A stretch of 64,000 bases of DNA from Chromera velia. Lineage: Eukaryota; Sar; Chromeraceae. Where the stretch lies: NCBI GenBank assembly GCA_018398765.1, contig JAHBMJ010005807.1, positions 1 to 64,000 on the forward strand, in the 5' to 3' direction. Positions 21,501-32,498 of this stretch are shown one piece after another. The position numbers and the translations under genes were made by a program. A model generated the notes under the pieces. The model was not told where the DNA came from. It worked only from the letters and a program-made list of their open reading frames with translations, and ran no database searches. How positions within the stretch are numbered: position 1 is the stretch's first letter; every line of letters begins with the position of its first letter.

Positions 21501-24371
21501 CACCCAAATCCCCCCTTTCCACCCGCCTGGAAGAATGGCATGTCCGTCATTGCCATGTCGCCCCTGTCTGTCAACCTGTCACCCCCGACACCGAATTCCC
21601 CAACGTTATGTCCCTCCAGTTCTTCAACTTCAAGGTCTTCAGGGAACCCCCCCTGCCCGGTCTGGAGATATTTGACCACAGCAAGAGAGGAGGTGGCAAA
21701 GTGGACGCACTGATCGTTCTGGGGGTCCACAGCGAACCATCTGCACACACGCACGCATTCATCCATCCATCCGCCCGTCCTCTGAGCCAACCATCGATCA
21801 AAGATGAAATGACTAGCCTACTTGCGCCGTGCAAACCGGTAGTCGTTGTCTCTATGGACCAGCAAAACCATCCAAGCAGCAAGTAAACGTGTCGGTGTAC
21901 GTACAACACGTGCAAAACTCTCTTTCTTTTTTCCAAGATTCCTCCGTCAGGCATATCGCTAAAAAAGGATATCTGCCCAGATCTGCGTGAATGTGTTTAT
22001 TTGTGGATTTATTCCACCTATGAATGCATCCTCATGCACACCGGTAGGTAGAGCTGGACGGTTCAGGATCGATTTGTCCCTCCCTCCGAGCTCACCTACC
22101 TACCGTGTTCGTCTGAAGGGAAGCCGAGAGAGAAGCGCCAAGCCCAAGTGTCCGAAAGCGGTTTGACTGTCGCTCTCGTCCACATCGTATTCGGATCCTG
22201 TGGGGATCGGGAATGACTCAACGGAGGCAGGAAGGACCTTGGGGGAGGGTGTGGTCTCTGCAGGTCTCTTGTAGTTGAGCACACAGAGCCATGCTGACTT
22301 CTCTTCTTTTGTCAGGACAGCATCCTCCGCTGGTGGCTCTTCTCCTGCTTCTTCCATGTCTGCCACTTTCTTTGCCCTCTCTTCAGGCGTCAGCTCGACG
22401 CTCTTCGAAGTAAAGGAGACGAACGTCTGCCTCTCGACCCCGTCAATGACCAGCGTTTGCACACGGTCACTTCCGAAATCAGTTGCAATGTACTCCGGTT
22501 CTGCAAGCGTACCATGAAAAGTTCTTTCGCTGTGTTTTGGTCGTAAACAACAACTCATGTAGGTAGCATCATGAGACAATAAAAATTTCTGTCTTGTGCG
22601 GGGACCTGTGATAGAGAAACGGGCTTTCAGCAACATCATCTGAAGCACAATAAATAAAAAGAAAAGGGGGCAGAGGAAAGAGATTTGAATTAGAAAGAAT
22701 GAGGGGGCCTGATCGATCGATAATTCTTTCCGAAGCGGTGCGTGAAAAGCCCCAAGAGCCTTCTCTTCTTTAATTCCCTACCTTTTGGGTGAGTAGGATT
22801 GGACTCTCAATGCATTCTTATGACACTTACTGGCTGACTGACTGGCTGACTGACTGACCGAAAAATTGAGTGAGAGAGTGGGTGAAAGAGTGAGTGCGTG
22901 AGTGAGTAGGTGAGTAGTGAGTGAGTGAGAGAATGTGACACTGGCGCACTCTCAATACAGCCAACGTTTCTCTTTGCCTTGCTGTAGTTCTTCCCCCTCG
23001 TTCATCCTGTCACCTACCTATACATTCGATCGCTGATTCGCTCATTCGATCACTCACTCACGCATCCATCCATTCATTCACTGACTGACGTTCGATTTGA
23101 GGCAGGTCTTCTTCTGTGACTCCCCCATCAACCACTGGTTTTTCCTCTTCGACTTCTTCTCCGTCTTTGTCCGCTGCGTCTCCCTCTCCCTCCTTCTCAC
23201 CCTCTTTGGCCTCTCCGTCTGCATCTGCTTCCCCTTCTCCTTTCCCTTCTCCTTCTGCCCCTCCCTCTCCCTCTGCAGCGTTGGGATCCTCCTCCTTTGG
23301 CAAGTACGGAGTGATGTCCTTCTCCTCAGGAAGCTCCTTGTCGTCTGAGTAGAACGCAACAGTCTCTAGAGTCTCCTCTGTCGAGAGTTTCCGCAGTACA
23401 TTCAGAAAGACCCTCATCTCCTCGGGGGTGGAGGCAGGGACATCAAGGAGGTAACCTGAGGTCTGGGCCTTCGCTGAAGAGAGGAAATGAGTGGAGAGTC
23501 TGAGAAGGTCCTCCGCCTCTGCTGCCTGCCCTGCGTTGACCTGAGCCAGGAGTCTCTTCAGGAACGGCGTCTGCTTTGAGGGAGGGACTTTGAGGGCAAT
23601 CTGCAGAATGCGGTCGACAGAGACCCACTCGAGGCCCAAACGTTCAGCCGTCTCGAACCCGGTGCGGCTCTTTGCTGTGCCACATATAGACGCACACGAA
23701 CAAACATTTTGCTTTACACACATATGTAAATATAAGGATGTATGTATGCAGGGGAATTTATGTACAAAGTCATGTGCATAAACGTGTTGTTGCTGTGTTG
23801 TTGAAAGAGCAAGAGAGCAGACAGAGAGGAGCAAGCAGAGCATCCAGAGACCTTGCGGGAAAGGAAAAATCCGATGGCGGGAAAGAAAAAAGACACAGGG
23901 AGCCGCCAAGGGATTGTCGCAAGACAGTGACACAAAAAGTGACCACACAAACAAAGCACGAAGAAAAAGAAACGGGCGCACCAACCTACCTGCAGAAGGA
24001 GTTCCCATCAGAAGGACCGTCTGTTGAGGAGTCTTGCCCATCACGCCAAGGTCTTCAAGGAAAGGGACCAGAGGATCCTGCAATGCATTGAGTGAGTGAG
24101 AGGAGTGTGATTGACCCACAGGAACAGAAAGGTGGTTGGTTAACTGTTTGATTGAATGAATCATTGATTGATTGAATGAAGCATCGATCTGCTCTTCTTC
24201 CTGCCTGCCTGCCTGCCTGCTTGCCTGTCCGTCTGCAACCCTGACTGACTGACTGACCTGAGGATCTGGAAGCTCCATGGTGAAGGGTCTGATTCCCTTT
24301 TGCTTTGGTTGGGTCGGGGGTGTGGACGGTTTTTTTGTTAGCTCGGAATCTCCCGCAGAAGGTGGCCGACT
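7965..24371 (-). CDS. AK9-like protein with four adenylate kinase modules (many exons)
   Basis: Large minus-strand gene whose exons have GT donors and AG acceptors. Exon by exon it follows the layout of animal adenylate kinase 9: module 1, a linker ending in a WGKICPV motif before module 2, a CPVTL motif before module 3, module 4, then two more CPVTL repeats and a short C-terminal helix. AK family enzymes interconvert NMP/NDP/NTP; AK9 proteins are large cytosolic, often cilium-linked members. P-loops, N to [36 protein letters not shown]. Only the last is canonical. The stop is TAA at 7965-7967. The first exon called starts at 24371 after TTGCAG, so the true start lies further upstream. Introns carry very long microsatellites, including 600 bp of (CAGT)n. 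A few small exons are probably missing from my model. Confidence in family is high; in exact exon set, moderate. Confidence 0.85.
8551..8688. repeat. (AC)n microsatellite in an AK9-like intron
   Basis: Nearly pure AC dinucleotide array of about 138 bp with a few CG and CT interruptions. It produces several spurious open frames on both strands. Confidence 0.95.
11061..12708 (-). CDS. AK9-like gene: module 4 (canonical P-loop)
   Basis: Exons 12371-12708 (acidic linker and helices), 11677-12081 (a LYFPAPP...FMKNPLKFI segment typical of the region before AK9 modules, then P-loop [11 protein letters not shown]) and 11061-11414 ([13 protein letters not shown], the NMP-binding helix pattern; [10 protein letters not shown], the AK signature; VLLLEAP strand; charged LID-side helix). 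All expected catalytic features are present, so this is the one module likely to be an active nucleoside monophosphate kinase. Confidence 0.85.
13136..14876 (-). CDS. AK9-like gene: module 3 exons
   Basis: Supported exons: 14395-14876 (HFCPVTL motif, then P-loop GASGSGASS with Ala for the catalytic Lys, then a Lys/Glu-rich helix), 13934-14163 (acidic; GALVIDG strand), about 13545-13694 (LPDAVILV strand, then a charged helix) and 13136-13243 (a nearly pure Glu/Arg/Ala coiled coil). The first exon ends at a GTCAGT donor. Loss of the P-loop Lys argues against phosphotransfer by this module. Confidence 0.75.
14188..14282. repeat. (AC)n microsatellite in an AK9-like intron
   Basis: AC array of about 95 bp with CG interruptions. 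It lies in the intron between two module 3 exons, directly downstream (minus strand) of the exon ending at 14395. Confidence 0.95.
15087..15563. repeat. (CAGA)n / (GA)n array split by a dispersed block
   Basis: CAGA tetranucleotide and GA dinucleotide units fill 15087-15329 and 15385-15563. The unique block between them (15329-15390) is copy 2 of the 58-bp dispersed block. On the minus strand the array starts just after the donor of the exon ending near 15569. Confidence 0.9.
15329..15390 (-). repeat. dispersed 58-bp block, copy 2
   Basis: The reverse complement matches 3671-3728 almost throughout, including the end GAAAAGACGATATAG. It is again embedded in (TCTG)n. Confidence 0.8.
15569..19630 (-). 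CDS. AK9-like gene: module 2 exons
   Basis: Supported exons: 19505-19630 (contains WGKICPV), 19308-19372, 18878-19196 (P-loop GPPKSGRHT), 18440-18577, 17222-17373, 16973-17031, 16875-16913 (39 bp), 16467-16592 (GFVVVGFP, the AK strand usually written GFxxDGFP, with Val for Asp), 16026-16227, about 15925-15963, and about 15569-15690. The P-loop has Arg-His where Lys-Thr is expected and the GFP segment lacks its Asp. This module is therefore probably not catalytic, although it still looks like an AK fold. Confidence 0.75.
17831..18439. repeat. about 610 bp (CAGT)n array starting at a 5' splice site
   Basis: Tetranucleotide array, CTGA on the plus strand, with interspersed variant units. On the minus strand it begins exactly at the donor of the exon 18440-18577 (GAGAAGG then GTCAGTCAGTCAG). 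Its lack of stops creates a long artificial frame rich in QSVSQS. Confidence 0.95.
18629..18660 (-). repeat. dispersed block, partial copy 3
   Basis: The reverse complement carries GAAAAGACGATATAG plus TCTGTC, as in the two fuller copies, but its upstream part has diverged. It lies inside the intron between two module 2 exons. Confidence 0.55.
20023..24077 (-). CDS. AK9-like gene: module 1 exons
   Basis: Supported exons, in order of transcription: 23990-24077 (ends ...GTPSA), 23090-23674 (begins AKSRTG and ends in an acidic Glu/Gly/Asp-rich linker), 22104-22500, 21394-21740, 20906-21026 (RAVVFLDTP, the usual AK strand before the arginine region), 20791-20826 (36 bp) and 20023-20683 (acidic and Lys-rich linker). 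The P-loop is split by the intron between the first two exons. The join creates Ala where the Gly before the catalytic Lys is expected. No other acceptor nearby restores Gly in frame. A further small exon around 22600-22640 is possible. Confidence 0.75.
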
Positions 24372-25226
24372 CTGCAACCAGGACAGTTTATCATACAGAT
24401 CATGAGATTGAAATAAATCGTCATTATATTAATATATGCAGCAGAGGTCAACAGAGTTCACAACCAGATAGCGACCGGAAGGTGTCTGTGAAATTTGACG
24501 ATGCGACCCGATAAACGGAGGACGAAGCAACAAGTTCGTTACGATGCAAAGACAAAGAGAGAGAGGCGACTAGAGCATGCAAGACGATGCCATTATTTTC
24601 TTCGGGAATGGAAGGAACAGAAAGACGACATGGCTAGTGGGTAGAATGCCGTCAAGCCTCTTGCAGGTTGATAATGGCACAGATTCCCTTTCAGATGACC
24701 CCATCCATTGAATCTATCGTGCATGCAACCTTCCTTGTGTTTGTTCCTTCACTTTTCCGTTTTTGTGAGAAATGTTCATAACATTTAACGTGAACAGTGA
24801 AAGAAAGAGTTTCCTTGTGCGCCACATTCACTGTCTGCCTGTCTACGCAGAATTTTTTTCCGCGAATGCACCGAACAGAACAGCGCACATGCATTCACAG
24901 ACAGACCGACCATCGGAATTTCAAAAGCTCTCGTACATGAGTCTGCAGAAAAAAGGGAACAAACGGGCAAGGATGCATTCAATGAAGACATCGTTTCAGA
25001 TGGGCAATCAAGGAATGATTCAAACACAAACATGAGCAAAGATGCGCGAAACGCACTACAGCTTTCGGAGAATTCACGAACGCAGACGAAGAAACACAGA
25101 ATCAAAAATTCAAGTCTCGGAAGATCATTCCGGACGGATCCATGGTGGCAATGAAGACACACAAAGTAGTTTCGTGGAAAGAAAAACGGGCATAAGGACA
25201 AAAACCAAAATGTGAAAGGGGCTCAC

Positions 25227-27012
25227 CATTCAGAGACCCCATTTCAGCCAGGAGCCGTTCCCTCTTTTCAGCTGCAGCCTTTAGATCGGCAGCCGTCTGC
25301 CAAACCGTCTGCTGTTTCGCCACTTCTACGCCTGCAAAGGCGAGTGACCGTTCGGCCAAGTCCATAATCTCCCCCTTGCTTATGGACACTTTATTCGGAT
25401 TCGCCCCTGCTGCTGAGGAGTTTGCAAACTTTCCGAGGAGTGACAGAGTGGGGGATTTCTGGTTGTTGTTTGCAGAAGTCTTCCGCTTTTGGGAGACTGG
25501 AAGAGGGAGCGCAGAGAACTTCTGCACGGCCCCGAGAGGATCTGATTCCCCTTCGCCTGGCACCCCCTCAGGCAGACCTAGGAGAAGGGACTTCAAAGCG
25601 GCGGTACTTGCAGAAGCCGCATCGGTCAGGAGACCTCCAAGGGTCTTTCTGAGTGTGTCCAGGAAGGGGAAGAGGGGGGAAGAGGGCATCACGTCGAGAG
25701 TCAGGAAGCCCCCCGCGTCGAGCCGCTGAGAGTCCAGTCCCGCAAATCTGCGTTCGATCCGCCATTTTGCAAACACACACACATAAACAAACATATGCCC
25801 GCACATTCAAGATCCTTTCTCTATCCCCCTCTTTCTCCCTCAGAGAGAAATATAAAGCTCCGGACACAAAGAAAAAAAGTAAATATGTGTCCCATTTTCT
25901 GCGTTCACTCCCTGTCACGCACGCAACAGCAGCATGAGGAACAGGGGCGAAAACAAACCAAGCGGAGGAAACAGACATGAAAAAGGATTCGATCAAGCAT
26001 CGTATGATCTGAGATCCGACCGGTTCCTTTTGATTGACTTTTTTTGTCTCTCGCTTCTTGGGAAAGCAAGTCCGTGAGACAATAAGATATTGACAGCAAA
26101 GGACACCGACCTGATCAGACTTGTAACGCTGGCTGCTTCCTCCTCTTCTTCTCCCATGCGGGCGAATTGAAGGATTGAATCTGCAATTGCACTCAAGCAG
26201 AAAAAGACCCCATAGTGAAGTGATGAGAGGTGGACTCGGGACAACATAAGAAGAAGAGCGCCGACGAGACCCCGGAAGCGAATGAGAACAATAAGAAGCG
26301 AGAGTAACAATCCACGCACAGAAGCAGAGAGCAATCGGAAGATTCGACAGAGTGAAAGGCTGTTTAAAGAAAGAACAACAATAAGTGAATTCACCGATTC
26401 TCTTTGGGCTCTTCGTTGGAGGAGTCGTCGTCTCCTCAGCTTCTCCCTCTGCCGCCTTTGCCCTTTTGGCCTCAAACACCATCCCAGTCTTTTCCCCCTT
26501 CCACTCTCCCCACTGTCCCGTGAACCACAAAGCTGCTATTCCCGCTTGTTCGATTGCCTCTCTCCCCGCCTCTCCCCTTTTCTGCGTCTCCGAAGGTTCC
26601 TCCAGCACCACAGGCGTCAAAGCAATGCACCGACAGAAGCCATGCAGAAGAGCCCCAAGAGGGACGATATCCGAAGTCTCCGCCCACCGGACCTGCAAGA
26701 AGAGGCAACAGACAGAGGCAGGAAGAAAAAGACCAAGTTTTGATGAAGACTAAAGAGAAACTTCCAACCAGAAATCAAAACTGCATTCATTCCTCTTTCA
26801 AGCAGACAGACAGAGCAATACAGAAGGAAGGACAGTGCAAAGTGGACAAAAGAGAAAGAAAAAAAAAGAGGAAAGGAACAAAATGTGCAAAAAGACCCGC
26901 TGACCTCCACTGGTGTCGACGGCAACTGCTCTGCTCTCTCAGAAAGGCCATTAGACGTGTACTCGTCAATGCAAAGCTTTGCGACTTTCCCCTCCTCTGA
27001 GTGGAGACCTGA

Positions 27013-27043
<31 letters not shown>

Positions 27044-28587
27044 TCGATCATCGACAAGCACAGAAAGACAAGAACGGAGGCACAAGAAGCGGAAAAACAG
27101 TAGACGGGTTCCTAGGGCAGCAGGACGAAAAACAAAAAAACATTCAATCTGCAATCAGGCACCCTCATTCCATCCATGCATCCTTCTCTTTTTTTTTCGT
27201 CCTGCGCTGTGCATGCTTCTTCGCCGTCCCCCTCTCTTTCTATGTAGAGTCCTTTGAGTGCTTTGGATTTCGAGTTCATCCTTGCTCTGTGGTTCTTGTT
27301 TTGTGGTACGGCTGTGATTCGACCCACCAGAAGGAAAGAAGAGCTCTGATGTGGACCTCGCCTGCTTGACCACTGTCCTGAAGACAGGAGGTGCTGTGGA
27401 GGCAGCAGCCTTGTCTTTGTCTTTCCCTGCGGCTCCAGGTTTGACGGCACCCTCGGGGGACTCGGACGCTTCTGCGGCATTTGAAGAAAGAAAAAAAAAC
27501 AAGGAAGGGAGTAGAGAACTTGAGACAGTACTTTCAGTCTGGAGGGTATACCCCGGCCTCCTGGGGTTGCTGGGAGAAATCAAGCAGAGGACAGCGAAGG
27601 AAGGAAGGAAGGAAGGAAGGAAGGAAGGAAGGAAGGAAGGAAAAAAGCGATCGATCATTGACGGAAGGAAACTTCTTCTTTCTGCATTGGTCGGTCCTCT
27701 TCCTCTTCGTAGTCCTGCTGGGGAAGAGTTCATGATTTCTTCGTTCATACAGCGGAGTGAACTGGAAGAAGTGAGATTGACTCGACAAGCTCTGATCTGG
27801 GCACGCATGATCTCTTCTCTCTTTTCATGTCAACCTCTATCTATCAGTCTCCTGCCCCTCCTGACCTTTCTGTACGTTGATCTCCATTCCGAAGCTGGAG
27901 GGTTCGGCCATTTCGTCCTTTTCGCCCCATGGGGAAACGCCCACACGGACAGGGTTGCGCACTGCTTCTGCGCTTCCGTCCGGAAGGCTGACGATTGACA
28001 CTGAGATCCTCAAGAACAATTCACTCTGCAGGCAGGCAAGCAGGCAGGCATGCATTTCAATTAAGTAAGTGGTCGATCATAGATTGGAACAGTTGTAGAA
28101 ACATGCGTATGTATGCAGACATGCCGTGCTCATGTGCACACAGACACAGACGACGGAGGCAATGATTTCTGTGGGCAAAGCAAAAGGGGAAGGCCAAAGG
28201 GTGACCGTAAGTGAAGAAAGAGAGAGAAAGAGAACGTGGCTGAAGGAATCTACCCGTCCTCTCTCCTCCTGCAAACCCAATGCACTACGACCGGCGAAAA
28301 GAAACTCTGCACCCTATCTCTTTCTCTCTCCCTCTCTTTCTCTCTGTCTCTATGTGTCTCCTTCATTTCATTCAACCCGACTGACCAGGAGTGCCGCCTG
28401 TCCCTCATCAGACTTCCCCGCCCAGATGGACGAGAACCGGTCCATTGCCTTCATGAACCCTCGAAGACAGAGACCCTCTGTGCCTGCATGTAGTACAGAA
28501 GAAGACACACAGAGGGGGAGAGACGTAAAGACACACAGACAGATGCAAAACTACAGACACATGCAGATTGACGCATAGACGGAGACA

Positions 28588-28627
<40 letters not shown>

Positions 28628-29634
28628 CACGGCCACAGAGACAGACAGGCAGAAAGAGAAAGATAGAAGTGGACGATGAGAAGGAGACACAGACGCACCA
28701 ATGATCCCACACACACACAATTCCCCCCGTCCCTCCCACTCTCATGCCTACCCTTGCAGTCATCCTTCCACGCGTTTTCCGAAAGGACCTCCACCAGGTC
28801 GCTCGAGGCATCAGGCAACAGAACGCGGAGAAGGCGAACCCATAACTGCACGCATGCGAAAGAAAAAACAGACAGACAAATGTGCGCTCTGCAGGGATCC
28901 TGCGACCATGATCAGACGATGAAGTGCAAGCTATGCCCAGGTAGGTCAATCCATGCTCTGAATTCCTGTACAGACTCAGTCAACCCCCTTCCGCATCTTG
29001 GTTCGACTCCATTCGCTATGCGCGCGCGCTCTCCGTTTTCTTTTATGCTGAAGTTTTCTGGATTGGGAAGGTCATTGGTTTGCTTCCAAAGAGCGCTTTT
29101 GCATTAGATCCTGGGTTTTCGCCGTTCATCCTATCTGTCAGCGATTTTTCTCTGTCATCTTCAAACTGACCGCCTTGTACTGTCCCTTGTCAATCTCATG
29201 TTTTTCGTTCTTTTCCAATACGGCCCAGTAGTCAGAAATCGCCGCGTGAAGACGAGTGCTGGAAGTGACAACTGCACGAAGGGAAACGTACACAGCAAAG
29301 AAAGCAGAGGAGAGGATTGACAAGCGGGGTCTCACACGATGAGTGTCGATGTGACAACCTTGGCATGCGTGTATATATCAAAATGAAAAAATGGATTCCA
29401 GACATCTCCTCACACACCGACTTCCCTTGTGCTCGTTTCCAGCGTGAACAGCTCCTTGCACTGATGACAAGAGTCACTGTAAAGAAGGTCCTCATGGATA
29501 CCATCTTTTGACACATTCCGATACACGCAGAGGCATGGAGCCGTGCGACACGCTTCCAACCCACCTGTCTCGTTCCCTGGCTCGACTCTACTGTTTGGAA
29601 GCTCAAGGCGCCCCCAATCGAAGAGGTGCCCCAG
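25227..29634 (-). CDS. multi-exon gene, unrecognised (possibly N-terminal part of the AK9-like gene)
   Basis: Ten exons with good borders, in order of transcription: 29414-29634, 29171-29271, 28752-28845, 28386-28483, 27866-28025, 27328-27471, 26905-27008, 26395-26692, 26111-26180 and 25227-25747. Donors include GTGAGG, GTCAGT, GTAGGC, GTCAGG, GTGGGT and GTCAGC. The first exon may begin at an ATG (29659-29661) or at a TCTGCAG acceptor. The product is soluble, with mixed alpha/beta-looking segments (for example LFLRISVSIVSLPDG) and a Lys/Ala-rich C-terminal region; no membrane segment. I do not recognise a domain. Joining the last exon directly to the exon at 24371 is out of frame, so either a linking exon is missing or this is a separate gene just upstream of the AK9-like gene. 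Confidence 0.55.
27013..27042. repeat. (CAGA)n array acting as a 3' splice-site tract
   Basis: On the minus strand the array reads (TCTG)n and runs into TTCAG at the acceptor of exon 26905-27008, so the microsatellite supplies the polypyrimidine-like tract. Confidence 0.7.
27597..27642. repeat. (GGAA)n microsatellite
   Basis: Eleven or so GGAA units in an intron of the unrecognised minus-strand gene. Confidence 0.95.
28585..28626. repeat. (GAAA)n microsatellite
   Basis: About ten GAAA units, TTTC on the transcribed strand, in the intron before the acceptor of exon 28386-28483. Confidence 0.95.
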
Positions 29635-30016
29635 CTGCAGACAATCAAAAGCCGACCGCATTGTCTATACTTCGGCGCTTGCATGTGTTGAAAAAGAAGA
29701 GCAGAAACTTGAGGGTGTGCTTACCTCCATGCCGAGTGAAGCCAGCAACAGTATATATAGGCTAGGTCGATTAAGAAGTATATATTTGTCTGTTGCTGAG
29801 GAAGGATCAGTTCAAAGAACCACGTTAGAGACTTCACGCTTTTGCACTGGTGGAGATTACTTGTCATATTGTGGTGAACTGGAGGTTCTCTTTGCTCTGC
29901 AAGTGGGCAAACTGTACGTACTGTCTGGCACGTATATATATACAGCAAAAGAGTTACGTATATATCTATGTAGATACGTATACATGCATGAATGTATTAA
30001 TTAAAAAACAAGTCAG

Positions 30017-30037
30017 TTCGCGCGCCTTGCGCGCGAA
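30017..30037. repeat. perfect 9-bp hairpin, CTT loop
   Basis: TTCGCGCGC (30017-30025), loop CTT, then GCGCGCGAA (30029-30037). Confidence 0.85.
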
Positions 30038-30179
30038 AGTAACTCTGCATGGCAGAGCGGATCGGCTCAGTGGCAGTAAGCAACTTCGGCTCCTCTATAC
30101 TTAAGTGCGCGACTTGCGGCTAAAAGCGCAACATTTTTTTTCGAAAAACTCATACTGCAGGCAGGCTTTCTAGACACCA

Positions 30180-30248
30180 CGGCGTTTACGGTCAAACGCC
30201 GCGGTGCCGCGGAGCGGCACCAAGCGCCGCGGAGCGCCCGAAGGGCGC
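30180..30248. repeat. three consecutive perfect GC-rich hairpins
   Basis: Hairpin 1: CGGCGTTT / AAACGCCG at 30180-30201 with a 6-nt loop. Hairpin 2: GGTGCCGC / GCGGCACC at 30203-30221 with loop GGA. Hairpin 3: GCGCCC / GGGCGC at 30234-30248 with loop GAA. They follow one another within 69 bp. Confidence 0.85.
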
Positions 30249-30789
30249 ACCACGGCGCGCCGCGGTTGTAAAACCTTAAAGAAAAGGGGGAACCGCGGCG
30301 TGATTATTCCGGTCTTTACCTTTTCTGAGGTAAGTTGAACCAAATTGATCAGCAATTAATCAAATTTATCATTGACACACCTTAAAAAAAATTTTGTGGC
30401 GCCTGCGGTGCGCAGAAAAAACCGTTTTGACGGTATATGGGGCCATGTCCCAAATAGGAGGGGGCGCCGCCGCAGAGGGGCCTAGAGGGAACCACGGCGC
30501 AGCCGCGGTACTAAAAATGGCCGCTCTAGAGAGCCTGACTGCAGGTGGGGGGATGACGGAAAATTCCGAATAAATTGGGAAAAAATAGAAAATCATCTTC
30601 CAACCTTAAAGTCAAGGCAATCACGAGATTGTTCGTAAAGTATTTCAAGGCACTCACCTATTTAATTTCACCGCTGAATCGATGAAAGACCAGTTTACAC
30701 TGTATAATTCACTGACAGATATTCATACATGTATTTAAAAATATGCATATGCGCTGTAAGAGGCGTACGGGGCTCTTAAGTAACAATAA

Positions 30790-31232
30790 TGTGAATGTGA
30801 TGGTTGGGACGCGCAAAGTGGCCGGGGTGTGGACCCAGGCCTTCTGCATGCGTCATGCATGCATGTTTTTGACTCGCGATTACAGTGCGCATGCATACAA
30901 AGATTTGAGTCTGGAGATCGATCAGACTGACTGAGCAGAGTGTGATTGAGAAGGAGGGGTCCTGACTTTCAGTCTGAGGCCCAAAAAATGAAACACTGCC
31001 TCTGTGGGCAGCTCAGAAAGAGATACACGTTTGTTCATACGTGACGGATTGATTGAATTTCCATTCTGGCGGTTAAGAGCAGTCTCCTTTTCTCAACCCG
31101 CTTTATTGATCGATTGAAGAACTTTGACGACGCTGGACGTCCTTCCCGATAAGTCAGACTTTCTAGATGTTTGATCGATTTGATCTCCTTCATCTCAATG
31201 TTCTAGACAGCTCTAGAGTAAGCACACTCATA
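30790..31232 (+). repeat. 5' LTR of the copia element
   Basis: 443 bp, TGTGAATG...CACTCATA. Contains the palindromic ATGCATGCATG near 30860, a TTGATCGATT stretch and the common TGACTGAC words. About 2% different from the 3' LTR. Confidence 0.9.
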
Positions 31233-31319
31233 ATTTGGTGTTTTTCCAGGCGCGGGCTCGTTTCGATCCGTTTTGATCTGTTTTGATTTTTTGCTCGCTC
31301 TTACTCTGTGCTGTTCAAG

Positions 31320-32498
31320 ATGCTCGGAGATCCTCCTGCTCCCGTTAATGCTGCTGCTGGTGCCAACCAACCTTCAGGGGTGGCATCAGTTGGTCTTAAG
31401 CTTCCTGATCTGAATTGGGTGAATTATTTCCCTGCAGCGAGCAAGGACCCGAAACACAAGGATCACTGAAAGCTCGATTTCGAGGAGTGGAAGGAGACGT
31501 TCTTCGAGAACGCTGGTTTTGTCCTCCGTCCAAAGTTTGTGCTGGATGAGACAGACCGGAAGTGGTTGTATAGGCTTGCTCTCTTGCGCGCCTTTATCCA
31601 CCACCCTGCCCTTAGAAGGGCAGTCCACACCCTAAAGAAGACCAAGGAGGAGAAGGCTCTCCTCAATGCGATCTCCCTCACCATCCTCAATCCGAAAGGG
31701 TCGGAGAAGAGGAAGGCAGAGGAGAAGTATCTGGCAATGAAGAGAGAAAAGGGAGAGGATTTGTTCACAGCTTTGAACAACTTGAAGGAGCAGGAGGAGT
31801 TGGATTTGGCTGGGGGGAGAGGTTGCACCCCTGACAAGAGTACGAAGAGACGGGCACTTGAGAGGTCCTATCTCCCCGGGGAGTGGAACGATTCTGTCGA
31901 GAAGGCTTCAATTGAATACTAAATCCATCAGGATGATCTGACGTATGATCAGATTAGGCCGTACCTCGTCAAAAAGGCCGAGATTATGCGGTCGAAGAAG
32001 GCTGGTTCAGGAGGTGTATCCGAGGAGTCCAGAAACCCGAGACCCCAGACTCACCAGGAGTTTGGGGCTGCCGCCGAGGGCAGATCTGCAGGCAAGGGGA
32101 AGGGGAAAGGCCGCAACAAGAAGGGGAAGAACAAGAGGGAGGTGACTCCCTCGTCCTCTTCCGGCAAGGAGGCCACAGCAGCAGCAGTAGCCTCTGACAG
32201 TGGTCAGTCCCCGTCTGATGACAAGCCCTGCAAGGGGTGTGGCTTCACTTTCTACAAGAAGCCTGAGCTTGGCTGCCGTGCAGCCAATGCCACCTGCAAC
32301 GTCGAGGGCTGTGGTCAGAAGGGTTACTGGGCCCGCGTTTGCCCGAAGAAGAACAAAGGGGGCAGGCAGGCGCACGGAGCAGCAGCGATCGCAATGAGGT
32401 CGGGCACGACCTTCGACATGAGGAGAGATGGATCGAGTGAGGGGGGTGGGTCAGACGATTGCTCTAACTGCTCTCAGCCCCTACAGGATTTTTTCTGA
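31320..32498 (+). pseudogene. gag: copia Gag, two in-frame stops
   Basis: The ATG at 31320 opens a frame that continues to the TGA at 32496-32498, apart from stops at 31467 (TGA) and 31920 (TAA). Gag would coat the RNA in virus-like particles. The C-terminal third is Lys-rich and holds a zinc-knuckle-like cluster around CNVEGCGQKGYWARVC. The usual His ligand is replaced by Tyr, itself a C-to-T type change. Frame conservation across both stops shows recent inactivation. The frame ends in a slippery T TTT TTC followed at once by its stop. Confidence 0.8.

Larger units (their letters stand above)
29635..30749. other. intergenic DNA with GC-rich hairpin cluster
   Basis: AT-rich sequence with ACGTATATA-like words to about 30000, then a GC-rich island (30015-30540) packed with CCGCGG-containing inverted repeats. 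No coding frame is supported. Confidence 0.6.

Noticed and set aside
30040-30110. tRNA-like segment after the 30017 hairpin
   Set aside because: No cloverleaf, anticodon arm or T-loop could be laid out.
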